Assembly (NCBI RefSeq): GCF_003324565.1
Contig: NZ_QOLA01000003.1
Span: 434,001-498,000 of the forward strand
DNA: 64,000 nt
From: Streptomyces sp. SDr-06
GTDB lineage: Bacteria > Actinomycetota > Actinomycetes > Streptomycetales > Streptomycetaceae
Direction of reading: 5' to 3'
A program made the position numbers and the translations under genes. The notes below the pieces were generated by a model. It did not search any database. It saw only the letters and a list, made by a program, of their open reading frames with translations, and was not told where the DNA came from. The number at the start of each line of letters is the position of its first letter. Position 1 is the stretch's first letter. Shown here piece after piece: positions 27,701-35,247 of this stretch.

Positions 27701-28889
27701 CTTCGCCGAACCGGTGCGGCCCGCCGTTCCGCTCGCCGACCGGTGTACGGACAGCCCGCCGCCCTGGTCAAAGGAGCGGCGGTGGGAGGCCCGGCGCGGG
27801 GTGCATCTGATGGTGTTCGCGGCCAGTGGCGGCAGCGACACGGAGCTCACCAGCCCCGGGGCCGTGACGTATCTGCGCCGGATCGTCGACGCGTACGGGG
27901 CCGGGTTGCCGCAGAACAGCCGCCAGCCCGGCTCGGTCTGGTACTTCGCCCGGCTCCTCACCGGCGAGTTCACCGGATTCGACCGGGTCGTCGACGAGAT
28001 GGTCGCGGACGCCAGGCGGCACGGTGATCCCTGGGACCTCGCCTTCACTCTCCTGCTCCGCGCGAAACTGGCCGGCGGCCGGGATGCCGCCGAAGCGCTC
28101 GCGCTCTTCGAGCGGATCGGCGACCCGTGGGGCATCGCCGAGTCCCTCTCGGCGCGGGGCGAGTCGTACGCGCGGGAGGACCGGTACGAGGAGGCCGCGG
28201 CGGATTTCGAGCGGGCGCTCGACGAGGTCGCCCGGCTCGGTGCGCATCGGCAAGTGCCAGAATTCAAGGGCAGGTTGGCGGCCGTGCGTCTGGAGACGGC
28301 GCGTACTCCGGGCGAGCGTGCGGCGGCGGAACGGCTGCTCGTGGAGGCCGTCGAGGAGTCGCGGCACTTCGCCGGGGAGGACATCGGCACCGTCCGGATG
28401 CTCCTGGCTCAGCACTACGGGCGCATCGGACGGCTCGACGATGCGCGGGAGCAACTCCGTTCAATCGAGGCGGAGTTCGGACCCCAGACACCCGAGCTCT
28501 TCCGGGGCCTCGTCGCCGGGTTGGACGGCTGGCTCGACTGTCTGGACGGACGGTACGAAGGCGCTCAGCGCCGAATCCGGGAAGCGGTGCGCCACCTGGA
28601 GAGTCAGGCCTATCTGGTCGCTCCCCAGGTGATCCTCAGTCAATTCCTGTCCTCCGCCTGGGCGAAGGCCCACGCTGGGGACGCGCTGGACGGGGCCCGG
28701 CTGCTCGGGGCGTACGACCGGAGCTCGACCGGGCACGGGAGTTTCGGGTTCCGCCCGCCCGCCGTCGAGCCCGAGACCCGGCGCCGGGCGGAAGCAGCGC
28801 TGCGCGCCGCCCTCGACGCGGGGTCGTACGAACGCGCCTACGCGGAAGGCGCCCACCTCGATGTGCGGGAGGCCGCGGCCCTGGTGTGA
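24747..28889 (+). CDS. AfsR/SARP-family large regulator (wHTH-BTAD-NB-ARC-TPR) with repeat insertions
   Basis: A 1380-residue regulator of the large AfsR-like type, which normally activates secondary-metabolism genes. Order of parts: OmpR-type winged helix (about 1-95), BTAD (about 100-245), a low-complexity pentapeptide region (about 250-470), NB-ARC ATPase with intact Walker A GPGGAGKT (about 505-512) and Walker B LIVLDNCEQ, a second repeat insertion (about 775-838), then a helical TPR-like region. The start is GTG 24747 (GGAGAG 11 bp upstream, followed by KLRYRILGP, the canonical SARP beginning); the open frame to 24375 has no domain. Two perfect and several imperfect 12-bp palindromes lie inside. 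There is no adjacent biosynthetic operon, so targets are unknown. Confidence 0.9.
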   Translation: MKLRYRILGPTQALRSDGSEARLGGARLRALLAALAAGAGRAVPQATLIAQVWGEGDAPPTDEAGAVQALVGRLRRTLGRSAVESVPGGYRLAARADEIDLFRFERLAAEGATALAAGDPERAGGLLDEALVLWHGPALADLPSRDGDPLVVRAERHRADARRNRLAVEAELGRAESALGELAALAFAAPLDEPLQALHIRALRAAGRSAEALATYESVRGALSERLGTTPGPELVALHAELLNPERHAASALKGSGQGSSGRGGSDHGGSFGVGSDPNSTGHLRSGPLKSDHTGSSDVVPPNTASHGATPPYTDTSNGPSGGPGSGRTASDYTGSGHTSSDHMASGHVASDHTGSGHTASGQTGSDHMCSGHAASDHTASDHTSSADTAPDHSTSGHTLSSQVAQGCTSPDCVAPSHTPLPHPGPSRAASAHALPPHSAHLTPHHAAAAGPGSDGHESRVGREASAVRVAGNLRARLTSFVGREVDVQAVHEDLMRARLVTLTGPGGAGKTRLAIEAADAVAGRWDDGVWLVELAPVRDAASLTEAVLTALGARETRLVGPADTTPRDPFAQLMAHCGRLRMLIVLDNCEQVVDAAAELAEELLTSCPGVAVLATSREPLGVPGERVRALGPLPHESALRLFGQRGAAARTGFSADDDPDAVAEICRRLDGLPLALELAAARLRLFTPRQIADRLDDRFRLLNTGSRTSRTLQPRQQTLRAVVDWSWDLLDSEEQALLRRLAVFAGGFALPEAEAVCEDREAAALDEPGPGAAVPGRSVSSESTSRPGAALSGRSVPGVHAFRPGTVAPGRSVPGENPSCRGTAAPGRSAIGESAPHRSARLRVSTPVIDLLGSLVDKSLVTAAPVAGGGMRYRLLETVAEYAAQRLDEAGERAEVELRHLVAYRELVRTREPLLRGPRQHEVIQCFEAEHGNVRAALGKAVERKREQDALCLVLAMAWFWQLRGHQADARGWAGEVAALGPDPFAEPVRPAVPLADRCTDSPPPWSKERRWEARRGVHLMVFAASGGSDTELTSPGAVTYLRRIVDAYGAGLPQNSRQPGSVWYFARLLTGEFTGFDRVVDEMVADARRHGDPWDLAFTLLLRAKLAGGRDAAEALALFERIGDPWGIAESLSARGESYAREDRYEEAAADFERALDEVARLGAHRQVPEFKGRLAAVRLETARTPGERAAAERLLVEAVEESRHFAGEDIGTVRMLLAQHYGRIGRLDDAREQLRSIEAEFGPQTPELFRGLVAGLDGWLDCLDGRYEGAQRRIREAVRHLESQAYLVAPQVILSQFLSSAWAKAHAGDALDGARLLGAYDRSSTGHGSFGFRPPAVEPETRRRAEAALRAALDAGSYERAYAEGAHLDVREAAALV
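25272..25283. repeat. Perfect GAGAGCGCTCTC palindrome in the SARP BTAD domain
   Basis: In frame as Glu-Ser-Ala-Leu. Imperfect copies flank it at 24830-24841, 25406-25417 and 25494-25505. Confidence 0.9.
25715..26015 (+). repeat. 15-bp minisatellite encoding (A/G)S(D/G)H(T/M/V) pentapeptides
   Basis: About twenty imperfect 15-bp units, for example GCCTCGGACCACACG and GGCTCCGGCCACACG, lie between the BTAD and NB-ARC domains of the SARP-type regulator. They encode a Ser/His/Asp-rich linker (GSGHT, ASDHT, SSDHM, ASGHV and similar). Because the unit is a multiple of three, copy changes alter linker length without breaking the frame. Confidence 0.85.
26655..26666. repeat. Perfect GAGAGCGCTCTC palindrome in the SARP NB-ARC domain
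   Basis: In frame as Glu-Ser-Ala-Leu (HESALRLF). A one-mismatch copy lies at 27246-27257. Confidence 0.9.
27057..27260 (+). repeat. Four 51-bp units inside the SARP gene
   Basis: A (P/S)GRS motif recurs at 27072, 27123, 27174 and 27225, exactly 51 bp apart, within 17-residue units of the type PGxxxPGRSVPGExxSxR. It interrupts the winged-helix region that normally follows the NB-ARC core. The period keeps the frame. Confidence 0.85.
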
Positions 28890-29543
28890 CGGTCTCCGGG
28901 CCGGGCCCGCGGCCCCGGCATGAGGGCCTGCGTGGCGGAGCGCGCGCCCTTTCCCGGCGCAGGCACCGTGCCGGGCTCCTACCCCCGGATCGCCGGATCC
29001 CGTGCACCACCCACCTCCACCGCCCCGAGGAAGCGGACGAGAAGCGAAGCCCGGCCCTCCACCGGCTCCGGGCCACGAAGGTTCCCGAACCGTCCAGAAT
29101 CCGTCCGGGCCGCCCGAGTGGACTGCTCCGTCCGGCTGGTCGTCCGTGTCCCCGGCGTGAGGCCACGCCCGGCCCCCTGACGTCACACCCCGGCACTCAC
29201 GGAACCACCCGGCACGCGCGGAGAGCCGGGACATCCCGGCGCGGGACCCTCCGAAGGGGCCCGCGGGTGGGGCGTGAGGGGCGCGCGTGAAGCTCGGCTG
29301 TTGGCCCGCTTAAGAAATCCTCGATGGACTCGGCGGCCCGGGCTCGGCAGATTGGTGATCAGCAAGATCGGCCGGACCGGCTGGATCGGGCGGATCAAGC
29401 AGATCAGGCGGATCGGGAGGATCGGCAGGGTCATCCGGGTTCGCCGGACACCGCCCGGCCCGAGTCCGTATGCACGTCCGCCCGTACGTCCGGCCACCGA
29501 TCCGTGGCCGTACGCCCCTCTCCGTACGCCGGGAGCCCCGCCC
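28890..29543. other. 654-bp intergenic region upstream of tdh
   Basis: No gene is supported here. It contains a GC-rich inverted repeat just after the SARP stop (around 28893-28920), the 9-bp tandem repeat at 29364-29444, and a 7-bp-stem hairpin CGGCCAC/GTGGCCG (about 29491-29510). The tdh ribosome-binding site GGGAG (29531-29535) ends it. The tdh-kbl promoter must be here, but I cannot identify a convincing -35/-10 pair. Confidence 0.55.
29364..29444. repeat. 9-bp imperfect tandem repeat (consensus near GGATCGGGC)
   Basis: Nine consecutive 9-bp units can be laid out: AAGATCGGC, CGGACCGGC, TGGATCGGG, CGGATCAAG, CAGATCAGG, CGGATCGGG, AGGATCGGC, AGGGTCATC and CGGGTTCGC. They end 99 bp before the tdh start codon. 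Confidence 0.75.
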
Positions 29544-30572
29544 ATGAAGGCACTTGTCAAGCAGCACGCCGAACCCGGACTGTGGCTCATGGACGTTCCC
29601 GAGCCGGAGACCGGACCCGGTGATGTGCTGATCAAGGTGCTGCGCACCGGCATCTGCGGCACGGACCTGCACATCCGCTCCTGGGACGGCTGGGCGCAGG
29701 GCGCGGTCAAGACGCCGCTGATCCTGGGCCACGAGTTCGTCGGAGAGGTCGCCGCGGTCGGGGCGGACGTCCAGGACATCGCGGTCGGCGACCTGGTCAG
29801 CGGCGAGGGCCACCTCGTCTGCGGGAAGTGCCGCAACTGCCTGGCCGGACGCCGCCACCTGTGCCGCTCCACCATCGGTCTCGGCGTCGGCCGCAACGGC
29901 GCGTTCGCCGAGTATGTGGCGCTGCCCGCCTCCAACGTGTGGGTGCACCGCACCCAGGTCGACCTCGACGTCGCGGCGATCTTCGACCCGTTCGGCAACG
30001 CCGTGCACACCGCGCTGTCGTTCCCGCTGGTCGGCGAGGACGTGCTGATCACCGGCGCGGGCCCGATCGGCATCATGGCCGCGGCGGTCGCCAAGCACGC
30101 GGGCGCCCGCAACGTCGTCATCACGGACGTCAGCGAGTCGCGGCTGGACATCGCCCGCAAGGCCGGCGCCACCCTCGCGCTGAACGTCGCCGAGCACGAC
30201 ATCGCCCATGCCCAGCGTCAGCTCGGCCTCAAGGAGGGCTTCGACATCGGCCTGGAGATGTCTGGGCGTCCCGAGGCCATGCGCGACATGGTCGCGAACA
30301 TGACGCACGGCGGCCGCATCGCGATGCTCGGCCTGCCCGCGCAGGAGTTCGCCGTGGACTGGGCGAAGATCGTCACCTCGATGATCACCATCAAGGGCAT
30401 CTACGGCCGTGAGATGTTCGAGACCTGGTACGCCATGACGGTGCTGCTCGAAGGCGGTCTCGACCTCAGCCCGGTGATCACCGGCAAGTACGGCTTCCAG
30501 GACTTCGACGCCGCCTTCGACGAGGCCGCCACCGCCCGCAGCGGCAAGATCATCCTCGACTGGACGGTCTGA
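29544..30572 (+). CDS. tdh: L-threonine 3-dehydrogenase
   Basis: Zinc-dependent medium-chain dehydrogenase that oxidises L-threonine to 2-amino-3-ketobutyrate with NAD+, the first step of threonine breakdown to glycine and acetyl-CoA. The ATG at 29544 (GGGAG 8 bp upstream) gives 342 residues, the normal family length. Catalytic-zinc ligands lie in GICGTDLHI and GHEFVGE; the structural-zinc cysteines are in [15 protein letters not shown]; the NAD-binding loop is GAGPIGIMA. The next gene, kbl, begins 50 bp later and supplies the second enzyme of the pathway, which makes the assignment secure. The open frame upstream to 29274 is only an extension through the intergenic 9-bp repeats. Confidence 0.96.
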   Translation: MKALVKQHAEPGLWLMDVPEPETGPGDVLIKVLRTGICGTDLHIRSWDGWAQGAVKTPLILGHEFVGEVAAVGADVQDIAVGDLVSGEGHLVCGKCRNCLAGRRHLCRSTIGLGVGRNGAFAEYVALPASNVWVHRTQVDLDVAAIFDPFGNAVHTALSFPLVGEDVLITGAGPIGIMAAAVAKHAGARNVVITDVSESRLDIARKAGATLALNVAEHDIAHAQRQLGLKEGFDIGLEMSGRPEAMRDMVANMTHGGRIAMLGLPAQEFAVDWAKIVTSMITIKGIYGREMFETWYAMTVLLEGGLDLSPVITGKYGFQDFDAAFDEAATARSGKIILDWTV

Positions 30573-30622
30573 GCCCCTCCCCGCAGGCCCCCTCGACCCC
30601 GCCCGCCTTAGGAGCACCCCGC

Positions 30623-31804
30623 ATGTACGCGAACGTCCGCGACGACCTTCAGAAGACCCTCGACGAGATCAAGGAAGCCGGGCTCTTCAAGCCCGAGCGC
30701 GTGATCTCGACCCCGCAGAGCGCCTCCGTCTCCGTGCCCTCCGGTGACGTCCTCAACTTCTGCGCCAACAACTACCTCGGCCTCGCCGACCACCCAGAGG
30801 TGATCGCCGCCGCCAAGGACGCCCTGGACCGCTGGGGCTACGGCATGGCCTCCGTCCGCTTCATCTGCGGCACCCAGGACGTCCACAAGGAGCTGGAGGG
30901 CCGCCTGTCGGCGTTCCTGGGCCAGGAGGACACGATCCTCTACTCCTCGTGCTTCGACGCCAACGGCGGCGTCTTCGAGACGCTCCTCGACGCCGAGGAC
31001 GCGGTCATCTCCGACGCCCTCAACCACGCCTCGATCATCGACGGCATCCGCCTGTCCAAGGCGGCCCGCTTCCGCTACGCCAACCGCGACATGGCCGACC
31101 TGGAGGCCAAGCTCAAGGAGGCGTCCGGCGCCCGCCGCCGTCTGATCGTCACCGACGGCGTGTTCTCCATGGACGGCTACATCGCGCCGCTCCAGGAGAT
31201 CTGCGACCTCGCCGACCGCTATGACGCCATGGTCATGGTCGACGACTCGCACGCCGTCGGCTTCACCGGCCCCGGCGGTGCGGGCACCCCCGCCCTGCAC
31301 GGCGTCAGCGACCGCGTCGACATCATCACCGGCACCCTCGGCAAGGCCCTCGGCGGCGCCTCCGGCGGCTACGTCGCCGCTCGCGCCGAGATCGTCGCCC
31401 TGCTGCGCCAGCGCTCGCGCCCGTACCTGTTCTCGAACTCGCTCGCCCCGGTCATCGCCGCCGCCTCCCTCAAGGTCCTCGACCTCCTGGAGTCGGCCGG
31501 TGACCTGCGCGAGAAGCTCGCGGCCAACACCGCGCTCTTCCGTACGAAGATGACGGAGGCGGGCTTCGAGATCCTGCCCGGCGAGCACCCCATCGCACCG
31601 GTCATGATCGGGGACGCGGCCGAGGCGGCGCGCATGGCCGAGCTGCTCCTGGAGCGCGGCGTCTACGTGATCGGCTTCTCCTACCCGGTCGTCCCGATGG
31701 GCGCGGCCCGCATCCGCGTCCAGCTCTCCGCCGCGCACTCCACGCAGGACATCGAGAAGACGGTGGCCGCGTTCGTCGACGCCCGTGCGTCGATGAAGGG
31801 CTGA
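30623..31804 (+). CDS. kbl: 2-amino-3-ketobutyrate CoA ligase (glycine C-acetyltransferase)
   Basis: PLP-dependent alpha-oxoamine synthase that converts 2-amino-3-ketobutyrate and CoA to glycine and acetyl-CoA, completing the threonine dehydrogenase pathway. The 393-residue length fits the family. Recognisable segments are [12 protein letters not shown], the glycine-rich [14 protein letters not shown], the PLP-contacting Asp/His in [12 protein letters not shown], and the Schiff-base lysine in [20 protein letters not shown] lies 7-8 bp before the ATG. It is in an operon with tdh (50-bp gap). A GC-rich hairpin (31843-31871) follows the stop and may act as the operon terminator. Confidence 0.97.
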   Translation: MYANVRDDLQKTLDEIKEAGLFKPERVISTPQSASVSVPSGDVLNFCANNYLGLADHPEVIAAAKDALDRWGYGMASVRFICGTQDVHKELEGRLSAFLGQEDTILYSSCFDANGGVFETLLDAEDAVISDALNHASIIDGIRLSKAARFRYANRDMADLEAKLKEASGARRRLIVTDGVFSMDGYIAPLQEICDLADRYDAMVMVDDSHAVGFTGPGGAGTPALHGVSDRVDIITGTLGKALGGASGGYVAARAEIVALLRQRSRPYLFSNSLAPVIAAASLKVLDLLESAGDLREKLAANTALFRTKMTEAGFEILPGEHPIAPVMIGDAAEAARMAELLLERGVYVIGFSYPVVPMGAARIRVQLSAAHSTQDIEKTVAAFVDARASMKG

Positions 31805-31842
31805 CGCGCCAGGGTTACGAGGGCCCGACGCCCGCCGGTCGG

Positions 31843-31871
31843 CCGACGGGCGCCCCAGGGGCGCCCGACGG
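31843..31871 (+). terminator. GC-rich hairpin after kbl
   Basis: Near-perfect inverted repeat of CCGACGGGCGCCCC with one mismatch and a very short centre, 38 bp after the kbl stop. No T tract follows, so termination strength is uncertain. Confidence 0.4.
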
Positions 31872-31913
31872 CGCCCGTGCCGGTGGCGGGCCGACGCGCG
31901 GGACAATGGCTGG

Positions 31914-32828
31914 GTGATCGACCCCCGCCGGCTCCGCATCCTGCGCGCCGCGGCGGACCACCGTACGGTGACCGCCGCGGCAGCAGCGCTGTATCTGACG
32001 CCCTCCGCAGTCTCCCAGCAGCTCGCCGCCCTGGAACAGGAGACCGGGCACACCCTGCTCACCCGCAGCGGCAAGGGCGTGCGGCTCACGGCCGCGGGGG
32101 AGATCCTCCTGGAGCACGCCAACGCGGTCCTGTCCCAGCTGGAGCGGGCCGAGGCGGAGCTGGCCGCCTACGCGGGCGGCGCGGCCGGAGAGGTCACCGT
32201 GGCCGCCTTCGCCACGGGCATCGCGGAGGTCCTGGCGCCCGCGATCGTGCGGCTGCGCGCGAGCCACCCCGCGATCCGGGTCCGGGTGCGGGACGCCGAG
32301 GGCGACGAGGCGCTGCCGCTGGTCCTGGACGGCGAGGCGGATCTCGCGCTCGCCGTCGAGTACCGGGGCGCGCCCCGCGAGGACGACAGCAGGCTCTCGC
32401 GCGTCCCGTTGTACGCCGAACCCTTCGACGCCGTCCTGCATGCGACGCACCCCCTCGCGCGGGAGTCGCACGTACCGCTCTCGGCGCTCGCCGACGACGA
32501 CTGGATCGGCCCCTACCCGGGCAACCCCTGCCACGACGTGATGCTGCTCGCCTGTGAACTCGCGGGATTCCAGCCCAAGTTGGTGCACTCATCCGACGAC
32601 TTCCGGGCGGTGGTGGCCCTGGCCGGGGCCGGGGCCGGGGTGGCGCTCGTGCCGCGCTCCGCGCTGCGCGGCATGGAGGGCAAGGACACGGTGGTGCGCC
32701 CGGTGGCGGGCCCGGCGGCGACCCGGCGGGTGTTCGCCGCGGTGCGCAGGGGTGCCGAGGGGCATCCGCTGTTCCGGCCGGTCCTGGAGGCGCTCGCCGA
32801 GGCGGCGCGGGGCCTGCCCACCGACTAG
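31914..32828 (+). CDS. LysR-family transcriptional regulator
   Basis: A 304-residue LysR-type regulator. The N-terminal winged helix is clear (LRILRAAADHRTVTAAAAALYLTPSAVSQQLAALEQETGHTLLTR), followed by a linker helix and a periplasmic-binding-protein-like effector domain (VTVAAFATGIAEVLAPAIVRLR...). It starts with GTG directly after GGACAATGGCTGG, with no Shine-Dalgarno site. The GACAAT hexamer placed there suggests a leaderless or nearly leaderless transcript. It sits 109 bp downstream of kbl on the same strand. LysR regulators often control neighbouring catabolic genes, so regulation of tdh-kbl is possible but not shown. Confidence 0.93.
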   Translation: MIDPRRLRILRAAADHRTVTAAAAALYLTPSAVSQQLAALEQETGHTLLTRSGKGVRLTAAGEILLEHANAVLSQLERAEAELAAYAGGAAGEVTVAAFATGIAEVLAPAIVRLRASHPAIRVRVRDAEGDEALPLVLDGEADLALAVEYRGAPREDDSRLSRVPLYAEPFDAVLHATHPLARESHVPLSALADDDWIGPYPGNPCHDVMLLACELAGFQPKLVHSSDDFRAVVALAGAGAGVALVPRSALRGMEGKDTVVRPVAGPAATRRVFAAVRRGAEGHPLFRPVLEALAEAARGLPTD

Positions 32829-32877
32829 GCGGGCCGGGCCGAAGCCCCCACCCGGCACGCCCGGGCGTGCTCCGGGA

Positions 32878-33357
32878 TCAGGCCCAGGCCGGGGCGGTGC
32901 CGGTCAGCTGGCAGACCACCAGGTACAGCGGGATCGGCGGGGTGTAGGGCGTCGCGCCCTCGGGGAAGTTGATCAGGCGCGGCCGGTCGGCGTCCGGAAC
33001 GACGGCGCCGTGCGCGTAGCGCACCGGCCGGGGCCAGGGCAGATCCTGGTCGGAGCCGGCCGGAACGATCCACCACCACCAGTCGGCCGAGGCGAAGACG
33101 CAGCCGGACCGGGGCAGCCGGGACAGCAGCCGGAAACCGTGTGCGGCGGGCACACCCACCGCGTCCCGGCCCAGGGTGGCGGGCCGTACGGCGGGGAGCT
33201 GCACCCCGCCGCCGGGTCGAGCGGCGGAGCCGCCGGGCCCGGGCACTCCGTGCGCACCCCCACTGCGCACGGGGCCACGGGGCCCGGCGGTTCCGGACCC
33301 ATCGGGTCGCGGGCCCTGTCGCCCGGACCGGGGTCCCCAGGGAAGCATCTGTCTCAT
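32878..33357 (-). CDS. Hypothetical protein, Pro/Gly-rich N-terminus, coupled to ATP-binding regulator
   Basis: A 159-residue protein of unknown function. The first 55 residues are Gly/Pro/Arg-rich; the remainder is a compact domain with a Trp tetrad (ASADWWWWIVPAGSD) and a conserved-looking end (PRLINFPEGATPYTPPIPLYLVVCQLTG). Its ATG overlaps the stop codon of the upstream ATP-binding protein by one base (TGATG), so translation is probably coupled. A longer frame in the same phase to 33786 runs antisense-like through the ATP-binding gene and is not credible. Small proteins like this accompany anti-sigma-type kinases in Streptomyces, but I do not recognise a named family. Confidence 0.7.
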   Translation of the reverse strand: MRQMLPWGPRSGRQGPRPDGSGTAGPRGPVRSGGAHGVPGPGGSAARPGGGVQLPAVRPATLGRDAVGVPAAHGFRLLSRLPRSGCVFASADWWWWIVPAGSDQDLPWPRPVRYAHGAVVPDADRPRLINFPEGATPYTPPIPLYLVVCQLTGTAPAWA

Positions 33358-33893
33358 CACGGTCGGCCCGCCTGGCCAGGTCCGCCGTGCGCGAGCTCGG
33401 CCCAGACGATCCGGCCCGGCCCGTACGGGGCGTCGTGCGTGCCCCACGCGCTGCTCACCGCGTCCACGAGCAGCAGCCCGCGTCCGCGTTCCTCGTCGTC
33501 CTGCGAGTGGCACAGGCGCGGCCCTGCCGAGCCGCAGCCCAGATCCCGGACCGCTATCCGCAACGCCCGCTGGAGATCGGTGAGTTCGCACAGTATGTGG
33601 TCGCCGGCGGTGTGCACGACGGCGTTGGTGACGAGCTCGGAGATCACCAGGGCGGCGGTCTCGTGCAGCTCGTCGTGGTGCCCCCACCCCGTCAGCATGT
33701 CCCTGCTGCGCCGACGGGCCAGGGAGACCGATTCGGTACGGGCGGGCACGTCGAAGGCGTACCGCCGTACAGCGGTCCCGGAGCATGCGCCTGTCAGCTG
33801 GGGGATGAGCGCGTTACCAGGAGCCACGACCGGAATCCTCACAGTGGGGAAGCGGTACCGGACACTGCCTCCCCCAAGGCTGCGCACGGCCAC
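33357..33893 (-). CDS. ATP-binding protein of the anti-sigma-factor (HATPase_c) type
   Basis: A small GHKL-fold protein (up to 178 residues; the true start may be slightly internal). The N-box is ISELVTNAVVHTAG, the G1 box DLGCGS and the G2 region ERGRGLLLVDAVSSAWGT, as in the RsbW/SpoIIAB-like ATP-binding proteins that abound in Streptomyces. It lies divergently beside an HTH (DUF5753) and DUF397 pair. This recurring arrangement (whiJ-like/abaA-like loci) is tied to developmental and antibiotic regulation. Its gene overlaps the downstream 159-residue hypothetical gene by one base. Confidence 0.88.
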   Translation of the reverse strand: MAVRSLGGGSVRYRFPTVRIPVVAPGNALIPQLTGACSGTAVRRYAFDVPARTESVSLARRRSRDMLTGWGHHDELHETAALVISELVTNAVVHTAGDHILCELTDLQRALRIAVRDLGCGSAGPRLCHSQDDEERGRGLLLVDAVSSAWGTHDAPYGPGRIVWAELAHGGPGQAGRP

Positions 33894-33949
33894 CGCGTGT
33901 GAACTGGTTCACCGACCTACCTTGTACCCGCGGCGGACACTTGGCAAGA

Positions 33950-33974
33950 GGCACTCTGAAAATTGCAGAGTGCC
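33950..33974. promoter_or_regulatory. Perfect inverted repeat in the divergent promoter region of the HTH and ATP-binding genes
   Basis: Nine-bp arms GGCACTCTG (33950-33958) and CAGAGTGCC (33966-33974) surround an AT-rich 7-bp centre. It lies 60 bp before the HTH gene and 56 bp before the divergent ATP-binding gene, and is the obvious operator candidate for the HTH protein. Confidence 0.75.
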
Positions 33975-34033
33975 GTTCTCCTATCTGCATCGACATGGCA
34001 CACTGCTCGCAACAGCGCGTGGGGAGGTCTGAA

Positions 34034-34894
34034 GTGAGTGAACCCCGGTCCGCCCCGACCGTGGGGCAGGTCGTGCTGGGCCGACGCCTGCAGGACCTGC
34101 GCGAGCGGGCCGGTCTCAGGCGCGAGGAGGCGGCCAAGGTGCTGCGGGTGGCCCCGGCCACCATCCGGCGCATGGAGATGGCCGAGGTTTCGCTCAAGAT
34201 CCCCTATGTCGTGCTGCTGCTGCGGGCGTACGGGATCGCCGACGCGGAGGCGGAAGGTTTCGTCGCCCTGGCCGAGGAGGCCAACAAGCCGGGCTGGTGG
34301 CAGCGCTTCCACGACATCCTGCCCGACTGGTTCAGCATGTACGTCAGCCTGGAGGGCGCGGCCTCGCTGATCAGATCGTACGAGCCGCACTTCGTGCCCG
34401 GGCTGCTGCAGACCGAGGAGTACGCGCGCCACGTGATGCGCAGCGGCGCGCTCGGCGCGACCAGCCACGCCGACATAGACCGGCACGTGGCACTGCGCAT
34501 GGAGCGCCAGTCGCTGCTCACCCGCGAGGACGCCCCGCGGCTGTGGGTCGTCATGGACGAGACGGTGCTGCGCCGCCCGGTCGGCTCGCCGCAGGTGATG
34601 CGGGACCAGATCGACCGCCTCCTGGAGGCGTCGAAACTGCCCAACGTCACCGTGCAGCTGGCCGAGTTCGCCTCCGGACACCACCCGGGGACGTACGGGC
34701 CCTTCGTCCTCTTCCGCTTCGCCGTGCCCGAACTGCCGGACATGGTCTACAGCGAGTACCTGACCGGTGCCGTCTACCTCGACGCGCGTCCCGAGGTGGC
34801 CACGCACCTGGAGGTCATGGACCGCATGGCGGCTCAGGCCGCGACTGCACAACGCACGAAGGAGATCCTCAAGGATCTCCGCAAGGAGCTGTGA
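34034..34894 (+). CDS. Helix-turn-helix regulator with DUF5753 domain (WhiJ/Scr1-like)
   Basis: A 286-residue regulator. The N-terminal XRE helix-turn-helix (LGRRLQDLRERAGLRREEAAKVLRVAPATIRRMEMAEVSLK, about 14-55) is followed by a DUF5753 domain (YEPHFVPGLLQTEEYARHVM... to LPDMVYSEYLTGAVYLD). The GTG at 34034 has a perfect GGAGG 7 bp upstream; an extension to 33899 would run through the operator. The DUF397 gene starts immediately after its stop codon. Proteins of this type work with a DUF397 partner that antagonises them, with effects on sporulation and antibiotic production. The inverted repeat at 33950-33974 is probably its binding site. Confidence 0.93.
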   Translation: MSEPRSAPTVGQVVLGRRLQDLRERAGLRREEAAKVLRVAPATIRRMEMAEVSLKIPYVVLLLRAYGIADAEAEGFVALAEEANKPGWWQRFHDILPDWFSMYVSLEGAASLIRSYEPHFVPGLLQTEEYARHVMRSGALGATSHADIDRHVALRMERQSLLTREDAPRLWVVMDETVLRRPVGSPQVMRDQIDRLLEASKLPNVTVQLAEFASGHHPGTYGPFVLFRFAVPELPDMVYSEYLTGAVYLDARPEVATHLEVMDRMAAQAATAQRTKEILKDLRKEL

Positions 34895-35161
34895 ATGGAT
34901 CACATATACGACGGCGGGCCGGCGGACGGGCACATCTACAACGGCATGCCCGCCACCGAACTCGGCGCCGAGGGCTGGCACAAGCCGTGGAGCGGCGGCA
35001 ACGGCGGCAACTGCTTCGAGGCGATGAAGCTGGCCGACGGCAGGGTCGCGGTGCGCCAGTCCGCCGATCCGGAGGGTCCCGCGCTGATCTACACCCCCGG
35101 TGAGATCGCCGCCTTCATCCAGGGCGCGAAGTCGGGCAAGGCCGACTTCCTGCTGACCTGA
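34895..35161 (+). CDS. DUF397 domain protein
   Basis: An 88-residue small acidic protein. The DUF397 signature is visible in WHKPWSGGNGGNCFEAMKLADGRVAVRQSADPEGPALIYTPGEIAAFI, compressed here as in other family members. The start codon follows the stop of the HTH gene with no gap, and AAGGAG within the end of that gene serves as the ribosome-binding site, so translation is coupled. DUF397 proteins are the cognate small partners of DUF5753 HTH regulators. The N-terminus contains two similar HIYDGG/HIYNGM segments. Confidence 0.92.
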   Translation: MDHIYDGGPADGHIYNGMPATELGAEGWHKPWSGGNGGNCFEAMKLADGRVAVRQSADPEGPALIYTPGEIAAFIQGAKSGKADFLLT

Positions 35162-35247
35162 TCCACCCGGCACCCCTCGCGCACCACACCGTCAACCACC
35201 GTGATCCATCCCCCTGTTCACTGACCTTCATCCCCCATGGAGCGCAC

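Noticed and set aside
32149..32592. Minus-strand open frames opposite tdh, kbl and the LysR gene
   Set aside because: They are mirror frames of well-supported genes caused by high third-position G+C and contain no recognisable domains.
33358..33786. Extension of the 159-residue hypothetical gene across the ATP-binding gene
   Set aside because: It lies entirely within a well-supported same-strand gene in another frame and is Arg-rich.
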